From an uncultured Endomicrobiia bacterium (GTDB lineage Bacteria; Elusimicrobiota; Endomicrobiia; Endomicrobiales; Endomicrobiaceae): a stretch of DNA of 40,028 bases. The stretch is from positions 1 through 40,028 of the forward strand of contig CAJOJJ010000017.1 of NCBI GenBank assembly GCA_905234925.1, written 5' to 3'. The position numbers and the translations under genes are program-made. The notes beneath the pieces are model-generated. The model saw only the letters and a program-made list of their open reading frames with translations, was not told the DNA's origin and ran no database searches. This document shows positions 32,147-40,012 of this stretch, one piece after another (the first letter of the stretch is position 1; each line of letters begins with the position of its first letter).

Positions 32147-34342
32147 ATGTTGTCGAATTTTATCAAAAACTTTTCTTTAAAAAGTATCTTATACGGTTTA
32201 CCGCTTTTCTATTTTCTTGTGGCGGTAAGTTTTTATTTAGGTTCTTACGACTCTGCACAAATAAAAATAACCATCGTACACATCGGCGGCACATTTTTAA
32301 TTTTTTCATGGCTCGTTAATAAACTGGAAACGGATTTGTTTTCAAACCTTAAGAAAAATTATTTAATTATTTTGCCGATTTTTTTATTTCTTGTATCGGG
32401 AATAATTTCTTATTTTTTTTCTCCGTACAAGCTTGCCTCGGCAAACGAGCTGATAAAACGTTTCGTTTATTGTTTCAGTGCCGTAATAATAATAGATTGT
32501 TTTCAAGATAAAAAAACTCTTTTAAGACTGATTAATTTTCTGATATTTACAACGTATATTGTTTGTATATATGCCGTAATTCAGTTTATTGATACGAAAT
32601 ATTTCCCTGCGCCGCCGGCTTCAGGTTTTGACCCGTTTATATGGCGGTGGGCTTTCGGCAACAGAATTTTTTCAACATTCGGAAACCCTAACTTTATGGG
32701 TGATTTTTTGGTGGTAATGAGTCCCATAGTTTTAGCATTGTTTTTTAAAAAGAAAAAAATTCATCTTTTGTTTTTATGGCTGTTAATTTGTTTTTCGACG
32801 ATATTTTCCTATTCAAAAGGTGCTTGGCTGGGTTTCGGTGCTGGTATAATAACATTTGCATTTTTGTTTGCCGGGTTTGTTTTAAATATAGAAAAAAAGA
32901 AAAAAATAATATTAATATCGGTTATGTCGCTGGTTACTCTTTTGATAGTTGCCGGCGGAATTTTGTTTCAGTTGAAGTCACGTCCCGATAGTTCTTCATT
33001 CAGATTATTTACATGGTTATCCTGCTTTGAGATGATAAAAACGCACCCCGTTATGGGAACGGGTATCGGAACATTTTATTTAACGTATCCCTCTTACAGA
33101 AGACCGCAGATATTTTTTATAGAAGGACTGCACAACACGGAAAGCGATCATCCGGAAAATGAATATTTGGAAGTTTTTTATGACGAGGGACTTATAGGGC
33201 TTGGAATATTTTTGCTGCTGCTTATAACCGTATTGACCGTAGGATTAAAAAATTTATCCTATTTTAAAAATAAAAATTCACATAATAACACGCTTTCTTA
33301 TTTACAGCTAGGTTTTGTTACGGCACTTATATCGCAAATTATTCATAACTGCGTTTGTGTGTCTTTAAGGTTTGTGTCGTCGGGGGTTATGTTGTGGATG
33401 CTTATCGGTTGTATAGGTGCCGTGGCAGTCGGCTGTTTGGAAAAAAATAAAAATGAAAATAATTTTCAGATTCCGTTAATACCTAAAAGAGTTGTTGAAC
33501 TTTTACTGCTTGCGGCAACGGTATACTTAATAAATATTTTTGTCGGATTTTTTCAGGCGGATATTCTTCATTCGAAAGCTATTCGATATTCCAAAGCCGG
33601 AGATTGGGACCGTTCTTTAGAGTTGTATTCGCAAGTTATAGAAAAAAATCCTTCGTTTATTATGGCACGTTATTTCAGAGCTAACAATTTTAATGACAGA
33701 TGGCATGGAGATGACCCGGAACAGGCTCTTAAAGAGTACGATGAAATTTGGAAATTATCTCCGAATTATGTGCAGTCGAAGTTTCTTGCCGGGGTGGTTT
33801 ATTCAAAGCTCGTTTCACATTTTAATAATCAAGTGCAGAAATATTATGAAGAAAATAACGAAGAGGAGCTTCGCAAAGCCGAGAAAGCGAGAGAAGTTTG
33901 TCTCAGAAAAGCTGTAGATTGTTATAATCGGTATAAAATGATAGATCCTGTTTTCCCGCAGGTTTATTATAATTTGGCTGCATTGTATATAGATTCCGGT
34001 AATTATGCTCTTGCCGAGCAGGAATATTTGCAGCATATAAATTTCCCTAATTCGCTTAAAAAATCTCCTCACAATTTTTATGTGGAAAATTGGAAAGAAA
34101 GAAGATTGAACGAATATGCCGAAACCTGCATGAAGCTTGCTTCTTTGGAATACAGATTAGGCAAAATTGACGACAGTGAAAAAATATTTTTGGAAGCATT
34201 AAAATATGACAAGAATAACATTGAAGCATTAAAAAGTTTAGCTGTCATATACGGCAAAAAGGGCAATAAAGAAAAATATGATACTGTTGTTGCAATTTTA
34301 AAGCGTCTGTATCCTGAAGACGCTTATGTTAAAACTTTGTAA
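32147..34342 (+). CDS. O-antigen ligase/polymerase-like membrane protein with C-terminal TPR domain
   Basis: 731 residues. Residues 1-450 hold about ten to twelve hydrophobic segments. The Wzy_C-type region has FSYSKGAWLGFG, FRLFTWLSCFEMIKTHPVMG, a TGIGTFYLTYP phrase and a large loop with HNTESDHPENEYLEVFYDEG. Residues about 480-731 are TPR-like helical repeats (AGDWDRSLELYSQVIEKNP, ALKEYDEIWKLSPN, YYNLAALYIDSGNYALAEQEY, EALKSLAVIYGKKGN). Such fusions occur in ligases that attach glycans to lipid A-core or to proteins. It is a second protein of this class in the window (compare 3753). It starts just after tRNA-Thr. Confidence 0.85.
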   Translation: MLSNFIKNFSLKSILYGLPLFYFLVAVSFYLGSYDSAQIKITIVHIGGTFLIFSWLVNKLETDLFSNLKKNYLIILPIFLFLVSGIISYFFSPYKLASANELIKRFVYCFSAVIIIDCFQDKKTLLRLINFLIFTTYIVCIYAVIQFIDTKYFPAPPASGFDPFIWRWAFGNRIFSTFGNPNFMGDFLVVMSPIVLALFFKKKKIHLLFLWLLICFSTIFSYSKGAWLGFGAGIITFAFLFAGFVLNIEKKKKIILISVMSLVTLLIVAGGILFQLKSRPDSSSFRLFTWLSCFEMIKTHPVMGTGIGTFYLTYPSYRRPQIFFIEGLHNTESDHPENEYLEVFYDEGLIGLGIFLLLLITVLTVGLKNLSYFKNKNSHNNTLSYLQLGFVTALISQIIHNCVCVSLRFVSSGVMLWMLIGCIGAVAVGCLEKNKNENNFQIPLIPKRVVELLLLAATVYLINIFVGFFQADILHSKAIRYSKAGDWDRSLELYSQVIEKNPSFIMARYFRANNFNDRWHGDDPEQALKEYDEIWKLSPNYVQSKFLAGVVYSKLVSHFNNQVQKYYEENNEEELRKAEKAREVCLRKAVDCYNRYKMIDPVFPQVYYNLAALYIDSGNYALAEQEYLQHINFPNSLKKSPHNFYVENWKERRLNEYAETCMKLASLEYRLGKIDDSEKIFLEALKYDKNNIEALKSLAVIYGKKGNKEKYDTVVAILKRLYPEDAYVKTL

Positions 34343-34354
34343 TCAAAGTTTTAA

Positions 34355-34465
34355 TAATTAGCAATTATAAATTATCAATTTCGGAAAAACTACAAATATT
34401 TTATATTTTTCGCTTTGCGATTTTTTATTATACATTATACATTAATAAAGCTTTGCAATTTGTTC
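34355..34465 (-). repeat. Mirrored repeat element, third copy, carrying the metX -35
   Basis: AATAATTAGCAATTATAAATT, CAATTTCGG, a TCGC-TTT-GCGA hairpin (34410-34420) and 7-base words ATTATAC, ATTATAC, ATTAATA. It aligns with the elements at 25441 and (reverse complement) 36250. It reaches the TTGCAA box of the metX promoter. Confidence 0.6.
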
Positions 34466-34480
34466 TTAAAATACTATAAT
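34453..34480 (+). promoter_or_regulatory. metX promoter
   Basis: TTGCAA (34453-34458), 16-base spacer, TATAAT (34475-34480). The -35 comes from the end of the repeat element. Confidence 0.6.
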
Positions 34481-34520
34481 ATATAACTAATTTTGATAAT
34501 TGAGGTTAAGAGGTTAATCA

Positions 34521-35648
34521 GTGTCAAAGATTAAAGAAACAGTTGAAACTAAATATTACACTTTTGAAAATTTTGTTATGAAAAGCGGCAAAATTCTTCC
34601 TAAAGTTACCGTAGCTTATGAAACATACGGAACGCTGAACGAAGCAAAAAATAATGCCGTTTTGATAACACATGCTTTTACCGGCGATGCACATTGTGCA
34701 GCTTATCACGAGGGAGATGAAAAACCAGGCTGGTGGAACTCTATGGTAGGCTCGGGAAAAGCATTTGATACGGATAAATATTTTGTTATCTGTTCCAATG
34801 TTTTGGGCGGTTGTGCGGGAACGACAGGTCCGGAATCGGTTAATCCCGATACGGGAGTTTCTTACGGAACGGATTTCCCGACTGTTACCGTGTCAGATAT
34901 GGTTAAAGTTCAAAAGAAATTGGTAAATTTTTTAGGAATAACCAAGCTTTTCTGTGTTGCCGGAGGTTCAATGGGCGGCATGCAGGTTCTTCAGTGGGCT
35001 ATGGATTACCCCGACCTTATTTATTCCGCAATACCTATTGCCATAACTTTAAAATCCACGCCTCAGCAGATAGCATTTAATGAAGTCGGCAGGCAGGCGA
35101 TAATGTCGGACGTAAGATGGTCTAACGGACACTATTACGGCGGCGACGAACCGGAACGAGGTTTGGCTGTCGCAAGAATGCTCGGGCATATTACGTATAT
35201 GAGTGATTATTCCATGCAGAAAAAATTCCCTATCGATGAAGATAAAGAGAAAAATGCCAGCTTTAATTTTAACGCTGATTTTGAAGTGGAACAATATTTA
35301 AGGTACAGAGGAAGCTCTTTCGTTAAAAGGTTTGATGCCAACAGTTATTTATATCTGTCAAAAGCCATTGACTATTTTGATGTTCAAAAAGATGAGTTTT
35401 TGCCGGAAGATAAAAATATAGACATCAAATTTCTCGTCATATCTTTTGAGTCCGATTGGCTGTATCCGCCGTATCAGTCGGAAAATATAGTAAAATTTTT
35501 GAAAATGAAAAATCAGGAAGTTACCTATTGCAACATACATTCCACTTACGGTCATGATGCTTTTCTTCTTGAAGTAAAAGACGAAACCAATTTGATAAAA
35601 AATTTTTTAAATAAGTTATATGTTGAGGTTTTTGACGGTGAAAAATAA
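34521..35648 (+). CDS. metX: Homoserine O-acetyltransferase
   Basis: 375 residues, GTG start with AGAGG about 9 bases upstream. It transfers acetyl (some members succinyl) from CoA to homoserine, the first committed step to methionine. The alpha/beta hydrolase fold shows VAYETYGTLNEAKNNAVLI, HAFTGDAH, the nucleophile elbow GGSMGGMQ with S150, SDWLYPPYQSE, and H345 in TYGHDAFLLE. NVLGGCAGTTGPESVNP is a family signature. Coupled to metW by an 11-base overlap. A MetX of this type can also be annotated as serine acetyltransferase-like, but the metW partner favours methionine synthesis. Confidence 0.94.
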   Translation: MSKIKETVETKYYTFENFVMKSGKILPKVTVAYETYGTLNEAKNNAVLITHAFTGDAHCAAYHEGDEKPGWWNSMVGSGKAFDTDKYFVICSNVLGGCAGTTGPESVNPDTGVSYGTDFPTVTVSDMVKVQKKLVNFLGITKLFCVAGGSMGGMQVLQWAMDYPDLIYSAIPIAITLKSTPQQIAFNEVGRQAIMSDVRWSNGHYYGGDEPERGLAVARMLGHITYMSDYSMQKKFPIDEDKEKNASFNFNADFEVEQYLRYRGSSFVKRFDANSYLYLSKAIDYFDVQKDEFLPEDKNIDIKFLVISFESDWLYPPYQSENIVKFLKMKNQEVTYCNIHSTYGHDAFLLEVKDETNLIKNFLNKLYVEVFDGEK

Positions 35649-36231
35649 AAACATTTTGTTATCTCATATAAAAATTAATGACATCGTTACCAAAAGGGCT
35701 AAAGTTTTGGATTTGGGCTGCGGTAACGGCGATTTAATGTATATGTTGGAACAAAAAAAACAGGCAAACACGCAGGGCGTGGAAATTTCGGAAGATGCAA
35801 TATATAAATGTGTGGAAAAAGGTCTTTGCGTAATGCATTCCGATATTGACGGAGCATTGGATTTTTATAAAGATGATACTTTCGATTTTGTAATACTCAG
35901 CCAAAGCTTACAGCAGGTTACAAGAACCGATGAAGTTTTAAAAGAATGTTTAAGAATCGGCAGGAAAGTTATAGTTGCGTTTCCGAACTTTGCACATATA
36001 ACGGTAAGGAGTAAACTGTTTTTCGGCGGAAGAGCGCCTGTAACGAAAGCTTTGCCTTACGGGTGGAACGATACGCCTAATATAAGATGTTTAAGTATAA
36101 AAGATTTTGAAATTTTCTGTAAAGAAAAAGGGTACAAAGTAGTAGAAAAATATTTTATAACTAACAGCAGATACTGCTATTTTATGCCGAACTTATTTGC
36201 CCAACAGGCAATTTTTGTTGTTACAAAGTAA
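35638..36231 (+). CDS. metW: MetW-family methyltransferase-like protein
   Basis: 197 residues from GTG 35638, with GAGG at 35624-35627; ATG 35620 would add six residues. A SAM-binding fold opens with AKVLDLGCGNGDLMYML, then QGVEISEDAIYKCVEKGL, DFVILSQSLQQV and a YGWNDTPNIRCLSIKDFE segment. These are MetW hallmarks. MetW works together with MetX in homoserine acylation in many proteobacteria; the exact chemistry is unclear. It overlaps the end of metX by 11 bases (translational coupling). Confidence 0.93.
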   Translation: MKNKNILLSHIKINDIVTKRAKVLDLGCGNGDLMYMLEQKKQANTQGVEISEDAIYKCVEKGLCVMHSDIDGALDFYKDDTFDFVILSQSLQQVTRTDEVLKECLRIGRKVIVAFPNFAHITVRSKLFFGGRAPVTKALPYGWNDTPNIRCLSIKDFEIFCKEKGYKVVEKYFITNSRYCYFMPNLFAQQAIFVVTK

Positions 36232-36249
36232 TATACAATAAACGACGAA

Positions 36250-36378
36250 AAGATAATTAGCAATTAGAAATTTATGAGTTCTTCGAACGAGTTAATGAGC
36301 ATTTTTTGCAAAGCAAAAAATCTAAAATACTTAAAAATACCGAAATTGCTAATTGCTCGTTGCTAGTTTCTAATTAAA
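36250..36378 (+). repeat. Mirrored repeat element (reverse copy of the one at 25441)
   Basis: Left arm ATTAGCAATTAGAAATTT; hairpin TTTTTTGC-AAA-GCAAAAAA (36302-36320); core TTAAAAATACCGAAATT; right arm of 7-base words TTGCTAA, TTGCTCG, TTGCTAG, TTTCTAA. Arms are complementary in type. Confidence 0.7.
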
Positions 36379-36446
36379 TTTTAAACTTATCAGCTGCTCA
36401 GCTCTCAGCTTATCAGCTAAAAATTATATAGTAATTTTTCAAGAGG
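36379..36446 (+). promoter_or_regulatory. CAGCT word array, CAGCTAAAA box and hairpin before the P-type ATPase
   Basis: ACTTATC, AGCTGCTC, AGCTCTC, AGCTTATC words end in CAGCTAAAA (about 36414-36422). A hairpin AAAAATTA-TATAG-TAATTTTT (36419-36439) follows, then AAGAGG (36441-36446) as Shine-Dalgarno. Confidence 0.5.
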
Positions 36447-36451
36447 ATAAA

Positions 36452-39166
36452 ATGGAAAATCAAAACAATAATGTCCAAACATTGTGGCACAGCATTGAAG
36501 CAAACAACGTACTGAAACATTTCGAAACCGACGGTGAACACGGTTTAAAGGAAGCCGATATTGCTGACAGACAGCAGAAATACGGCAAAAATATTTTAAC
36601 ACAGAAGAAAGGCGACGGACCTGTCAAGAGGTTCTTTCTTCAATTTCATAACAGCCTTTTATATGTGCTGATAGTGTCGGGCTTTATTACTTTATTTTTA
36701 AAACAGTATCCGGATTGCAGCGTTATATTCGGTGTAGTTTTGGTTAATGCCATAGTCGGTTTTATACAGGAATCAAAAGCATTAAAATCTTTGGAAGCTC
36801 TTGCAAAGTCCATGACTACACAGGCAGTAGTTATCAGAGACGGGAAAAGAATGCATATAGACTCGTCGGAAGTTGTTCCCGGCGATATTTTGTTTTTCGT
36901 TTCGGGCGACAAAGTGGCTGCGGATGTAAGGTTGGTTTCTTCAAGAGAACTTCAGATAAATGAATCTGCCCTTACCGGAGAGTCTGTTCCCGTAGAGAAA
37001 AAAGTTAATATTCTTCCTGCTTCTACCGTTCTTGCCGACAGAAAAAATATGTTATATGCATCAACGCTTGTTACTTACGGCAGCGGAAAAGGTGTAGTTA
37101 TTGCAACGGGCGATAATACCGAAGTCGGTAAAATTTCGCAGTTGATTTCGGCAGCAGATGTGCTTGATACACCTCTTACGCAGAGAATGGCAAAATTCAG
37201 CGTATTTTTAATTTGGCTGATTATGTCTATGGCTGTAGTTACTTTTGCCGTCGGTATGTACCATGGGCAAGACTGGGTATTGATGTTCTTGGCTGCTATA
37301 GGTTTGGCTGTGGCTGCAATTCCCGAGGGGCTTCCTGCAGCAATGACGATAACGCTTGCAATAGGTGTTTCCAGAATGGCAAAAAGAAAAGCCATTATCA
37401 GAAAACTTCCTGCGGTAGAAACTCTGGGAAGTACGACGGTAATATGTTCCGATAAAACTGGAACTTTAACGGAAAACCAAATGACCGTTACGGAAATTTA
37501 TTCCGGCGGAAAAGTTTTTGATGTTTTGGGAACAGGATATTCTTTCGATGGACAAATAAAAGTAAAAAATGCCGAAGAATATGCCGATATGAATTATTCC
37601 AAAGCTTTAAACATATGTTTAAAAGCAGGCTATTTATGTAATGATGCAAAAATAATAAATATCGACGGAAGAAACGATGTGCAGGGCGACCCGACCGAGG
37701 GTGCATTGATAGTTTCTGCAGCAAAAGCAAAAATTGAAGATGATACGGAACAGAAATATGAAAGGCTTGATGCGATACCGTTTGAATCTCAGTATCAGTA
37801 TATGGCAACACTTCATAAATACGGCGATAAAAATATAGCTTTTGTAAAAGGTGCCGTAGAGAAACTTGTAAATATGTGTTCTTATATGCTTGACGAAAAA
37901 GGAAACGAAATTTTCTTTAATAAGGATGAAGTTTTAAGAATTGCCGATGATATGGCAAAAAGAGGTTTAAGGGTTCTTTGTTTTGCATATATTAAAACGG
38001 ATGTAAATAATAAGCAAATAAACCATTCCGATATTGCAACCGGTTTAACGTTTGTAGGTCTTCAGGCTATGATAGATCCCGCAAGACCTGAAGTTATAGA
38101 GGCTGTTAAGAAATGCCACACTGCAGGAATAAAAATTAAAATGATTACCGGCGACCATGCACTTACCGCATCGGCAATTGCAAAAGCTATAGGAATAGTT
38201 AAGGGCGAAAATGCCAACTATACCGCAGTTACGGGTGCCGAACTTGAAAAATACGACGACGAACAATTGAAAGATATAGCGGAAAATTATTCCGTATTTG
38301 CCAGAGTTACACCGGAACAAAAATTAAGATTGGTAAAAGCTTTACAGGCAAGAACAAATATCGTGGCTATGACGGGCGACGGTGTAAATGATGCTCCCGC
38401 ACTTAAACAGGCTAATATCGGCGTCGCTATGGGTATTACGGGAACGGAAGTTGCAAAAGAGTCCGCCGATATGGTTTTAACCGATGATAATTTTGCTTCC
38501 ATAGTTTCTGCGGTTGAAGAAGGACGAGGAGTTTTTGACAATATAAGAAAGTTTATTATTTGGACGCTGCCTACCAATATGGCGCAAGGTTTGGCAATGA
38601 TGACGGCGATATTTTTAAACAGAGCGGAGCTTCCCATTACTCCGGCACAAATTCTTTGGATTAATATGTCAACGGCATTGTTCTTGGGAATGATGCTTGC
38701 TTTTGAACCGAAAGAAGAGGGTATTATGGAACGTCCTCCCATCAGCCCGAAAATGAAAATTATGGACGGAATATTTATTTACAGAAACATAATAATACCT
38801 ATCATTATCGTCAGCGGAGTATTCGTATTGTTTGATTACGAAATTGCACATGGTTCTACATTGGCACAGGCAAGAGGTGTTGCCGTTTCAGTGTTTATCG
38901 TATGTCAAAGTATGTACTTATTTAACTGCCGTTCAATGACTAAATCAATGTTTCAGTTAGGTTTATGGTCTAATCCGTATATTTGGCTTGGTGTATTCAT
39001 AATGTTTGCTACGCAGTCTATTTTCTTATATGTTCCGCCTATCAATACTTTCTTTGCAACTGCGGGTATCAGTGCAGGTGCTTGGGGCAGACTTTTCATT
39101 TTAGGTTTCATTATTTATACGGTTATAGGAATAAGTAAGTTTATAGGTAACCTATTAAGAAAGTAA
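36452..39166 (+). CDS. P-type cation-transporting ATPase (type II)
   Basis: 904 residues. N-terminal cation-ATPase domain (HSIEANNVLKHFETD, GLKEADIADRQQKYGKN). TGES near 175 (actuator), PEGLP at 291-295 in M4, phosphorylated D334 in CSDKTGTLTENQ, KGAVEKL in the nucleotide site and TGDGVNDAPALKQANIG near 641. C-terminal membrane helices follow. Related pumps export Ca2+ (or Na+/Mn2+) from the cytosol. In M6 the SERCA N-x-x-x-D ion ligands read NMSTA, so the aspartate is alanine; the M4 glutamate is kept. The ion is therefore uncertain. AAGAGG precedes ATG 36452. It is transcribed alone. Confidence 0.93.
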   Translation: MENQNNNVQTLWHSIEANNVLKHFETDGEHGLKEADIADRQQKYGKNILTQKKGDGPVKRFFLQFHNSLLYVLIVSGFITLFLKQYPDCSVIFGVVLVNAIVGFIQESKALKSLEALAKSMTTQAVVIRDGKRMHIDSSEVVPGDILFFVSGDKVAADVRLVSSRELQINESALTGESVPVEKKVNILPASTVLADRKNMLYASTLVTYGSGKGVVIATGDNTEVGKISQLISAADVLDTPLTQRMAKFSVFLIWLIMSMAVVTFAVGMYHGQDWVLMFLAAIGLAVAAIPEGLPAAMTITLAIGVSRMAKRKAIIRKLPAVETLGSTTVICSDKTGTLTENQMTVTEIYSGGKVFDVLGTGYSFDGQIKVKNAEEYADMNYSKALNICLKAGYLCNDAKIINIDGRNDVQGDPTEGALIVSAAKAKIEDDTEQKYERLDAIPFESQYQYMATLHKYGDKNIAFVKGAVEKLVNMCSYMLDEKGNEIFFNKDEVLRIADDMAKRGLRVLCFAYIKTDVNNKQINHSDIATGLTFVGLQAMIDPARPEVIEAVKKCHTAGIKIKMITGDHALTASAIAKAIGIVKGENANYTAVTGAELEKYDDEQLKDIAENYSVFARVTPEQKLRLVKALQARTNIVAMTGDGVNDAPALKQANIGVAMGITGTEVAKESADMVLTDDNFASIVSAVEEGRGVFDNIRKFIIWTLPTNMAQGLAMMTAIFLNRAELPITPAQILWINMSTALFLGMMLAFEPKEEGIMERPPISPKMKIMDGIFIYRNIIIPIIIVSGVFVLFDYEIAHGSTLAQARGVAVSVFIVCQSMYLFNCRSMTKSMFQLGLWSNPYIWLGVFIMFATQSIFLYVPPINTFFATAGISAGAWGRLFILGFIIYTVIGISKFIGNLLRK

Positions 39167-39178
39167 GCTACAGTTACA

Positions 39179-39300
39179 GCAAAAAAATCTAAAGCTTTTG
39201 GTTACGACTTTGTATTGGGTTCCCTTATGTGCCGTTCGCTACGCTTACACTACAGCACAACTGCGGTCGCCAAATACTTCGTCTTACCGACAAATCTTTC
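39179..39300 (-). repeat. 115-base repeat, copy B (inverted relative to 24060)
   Basis: The reverse complement matches copy A. The end stem here is GTATTTGG with CCCAATAC, while copy A has ATATTCAGC with GCTGAATAT, so pairing is largely kept although the bases changed. 39308-39342 then holds 7-base words (GATGTAC, AATGTAT, AATATAC, AATACAA). I see no gene between 39167 and 40028 apart from the RNA below. Confidence 0.7.
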
Positions 39301-39399
39301 GATTTTTTCTGATGTACAATGTATAATATACAATACAAAACGGAAATACCAAAAAGCTTGTTCTTAAAGTTCCTGTCGGAAATCTGCCGTTAAAAAGTC

Positions 39400-39443
39400 T
39401 GTCATTTCGTGCGTCTGCAACGCAGACAGACACGGAATCTATG
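39400..39443 (+). repeat. TGTCATT...GGAATCTATG palindrome
   Basis: Inner arms GTCTG and CAGAC, outer arms TTCGTG and CACGGAA. Its ends match the copies at 16485 and 23989. Confidence 0.8.
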
Positions 39444-39518
39444 TTGAAGTTCATTTACATTTTTAGTTTTTACCGTTAATTATAAAATATGAATTATAAA
39501 ATGCCGTTCCTTTTCTTC

Positions 39519-39547
39519 TTGATTTTAAATTTATTTTGTGTTATATT
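39519..39547 (+). promoter_or_regulatory. Promoter of the structured RNA
   Basis: TTGATT (39519-39524), 17-base spacer, TATATT (39542-39547). Predicted start about 39554-39555. Confidence 0.6.
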
Positions 39548-39554
39548 ATTTTAA

Positions 39555-39798
39555 GCAATTGTAGTTTTTAAATAACTTAATATCAAATGTTTTTGGATCT
39601 TCTACGAGAGGTAGGAGACCGCTTTTGCAGAAATGTAAAAGCAGTTCACACTCCAAAAACAGTTTGCTGAATATTTATAAAAATAAATCAAAGGCTATGT
39701 TGATTTATTCTTATAGTTTTATCTTTCGCCCTTTTACGGGCGAAAGGCAGCGGCTGTGTATGTCGGGTGTGAACTGCGTACACAGCCTTTTTATTTTT
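39555..39798 (+). ncRNA. Unassigned structured RNA with three-way junction, pseudoknot and intrinsic terminator
   Basis: About 244 bases with its own promoter. P1: TGTTTTTGGA (39588-39597) pairs with TCCAAAAACA (39652-39661), 10 bp. Inside P1 are two hairpins: TCTTCTAC/GTAGGAGA (39598-39605, 39611-39618, one G-T pair) and GCTTTTGC/GTAAAAGC (39621-39628, 39635-39642). Downstream: AATAAATCAA/TTGATTTATT (39682-39691, 39700-39709) and CTTTCGCCC/GGGCGAAAG (39723-39731, 39738-39746). The terminator stem GGCTGTGTA/TACACAGCC (39752-39760, 39779-39787) is followed by TTTTT. Its 18-base loop contains GTGTGAACT (39767-39775), an exact complement of junction strand AGTTCACAC (39643-39651). No tmRNA, SRP, RNase P or 6S hallmark was recognised. 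A 63-codon frame crosses it but has no ribosome site. Confidence 0.72.
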
Positions 39799-39854
39799 AG
39801 TTCAATATGTGTTTGACCTTTCTGCCAAAAGCCCTCTCCTTTCGAAAAATCCAA

Positions 39855-40012
39855 AGAAAAAGATAGCTGAGGAGCTGAGAAGGTGATAAGCTGAGAAGTT
39901 TAAGGTAAAATTTTGCTTTGCAAAATTTCCTGTTAAAAATAAATACCGAAAACTTATCAGCCTATCAGCTAAGAAAAACGAAGTTTTTCGTTCTCAACTT
40001 ATCAGCTAAAAA
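39855..40012 (+). repeat. Mirrored repeat element, copy with GCTGA/TCAGC words, before the next gene
   Basis: Left words ATAGCTGA, GGAGCTGA, GAAGGTGA, TAAGCTGA (39863 on). Hairpin AAATTTTGC-TTT-GCAAAATTT (39908-39928). Core TTAAAAATAAATACCGAAA. Right arm ACTTATCAGCCTATCAGCTAA, hairpin GAAAAAC-GAA-GTTTTTC (39973-39989) and a second CTTATCAGCTAAAA. The window then ends in AAAAGGAG, clearly a Shine-Dalgarno for a gene just beyond 40028. Confidence 0.75.

Noticed and set aside
39625-39816. A 63-codon frame across the structured RNA
   Set aside because: It has no ribosome site. Its codons simply follow the hairpins, and perfect stems with a terminator at the end explain the sequence better.
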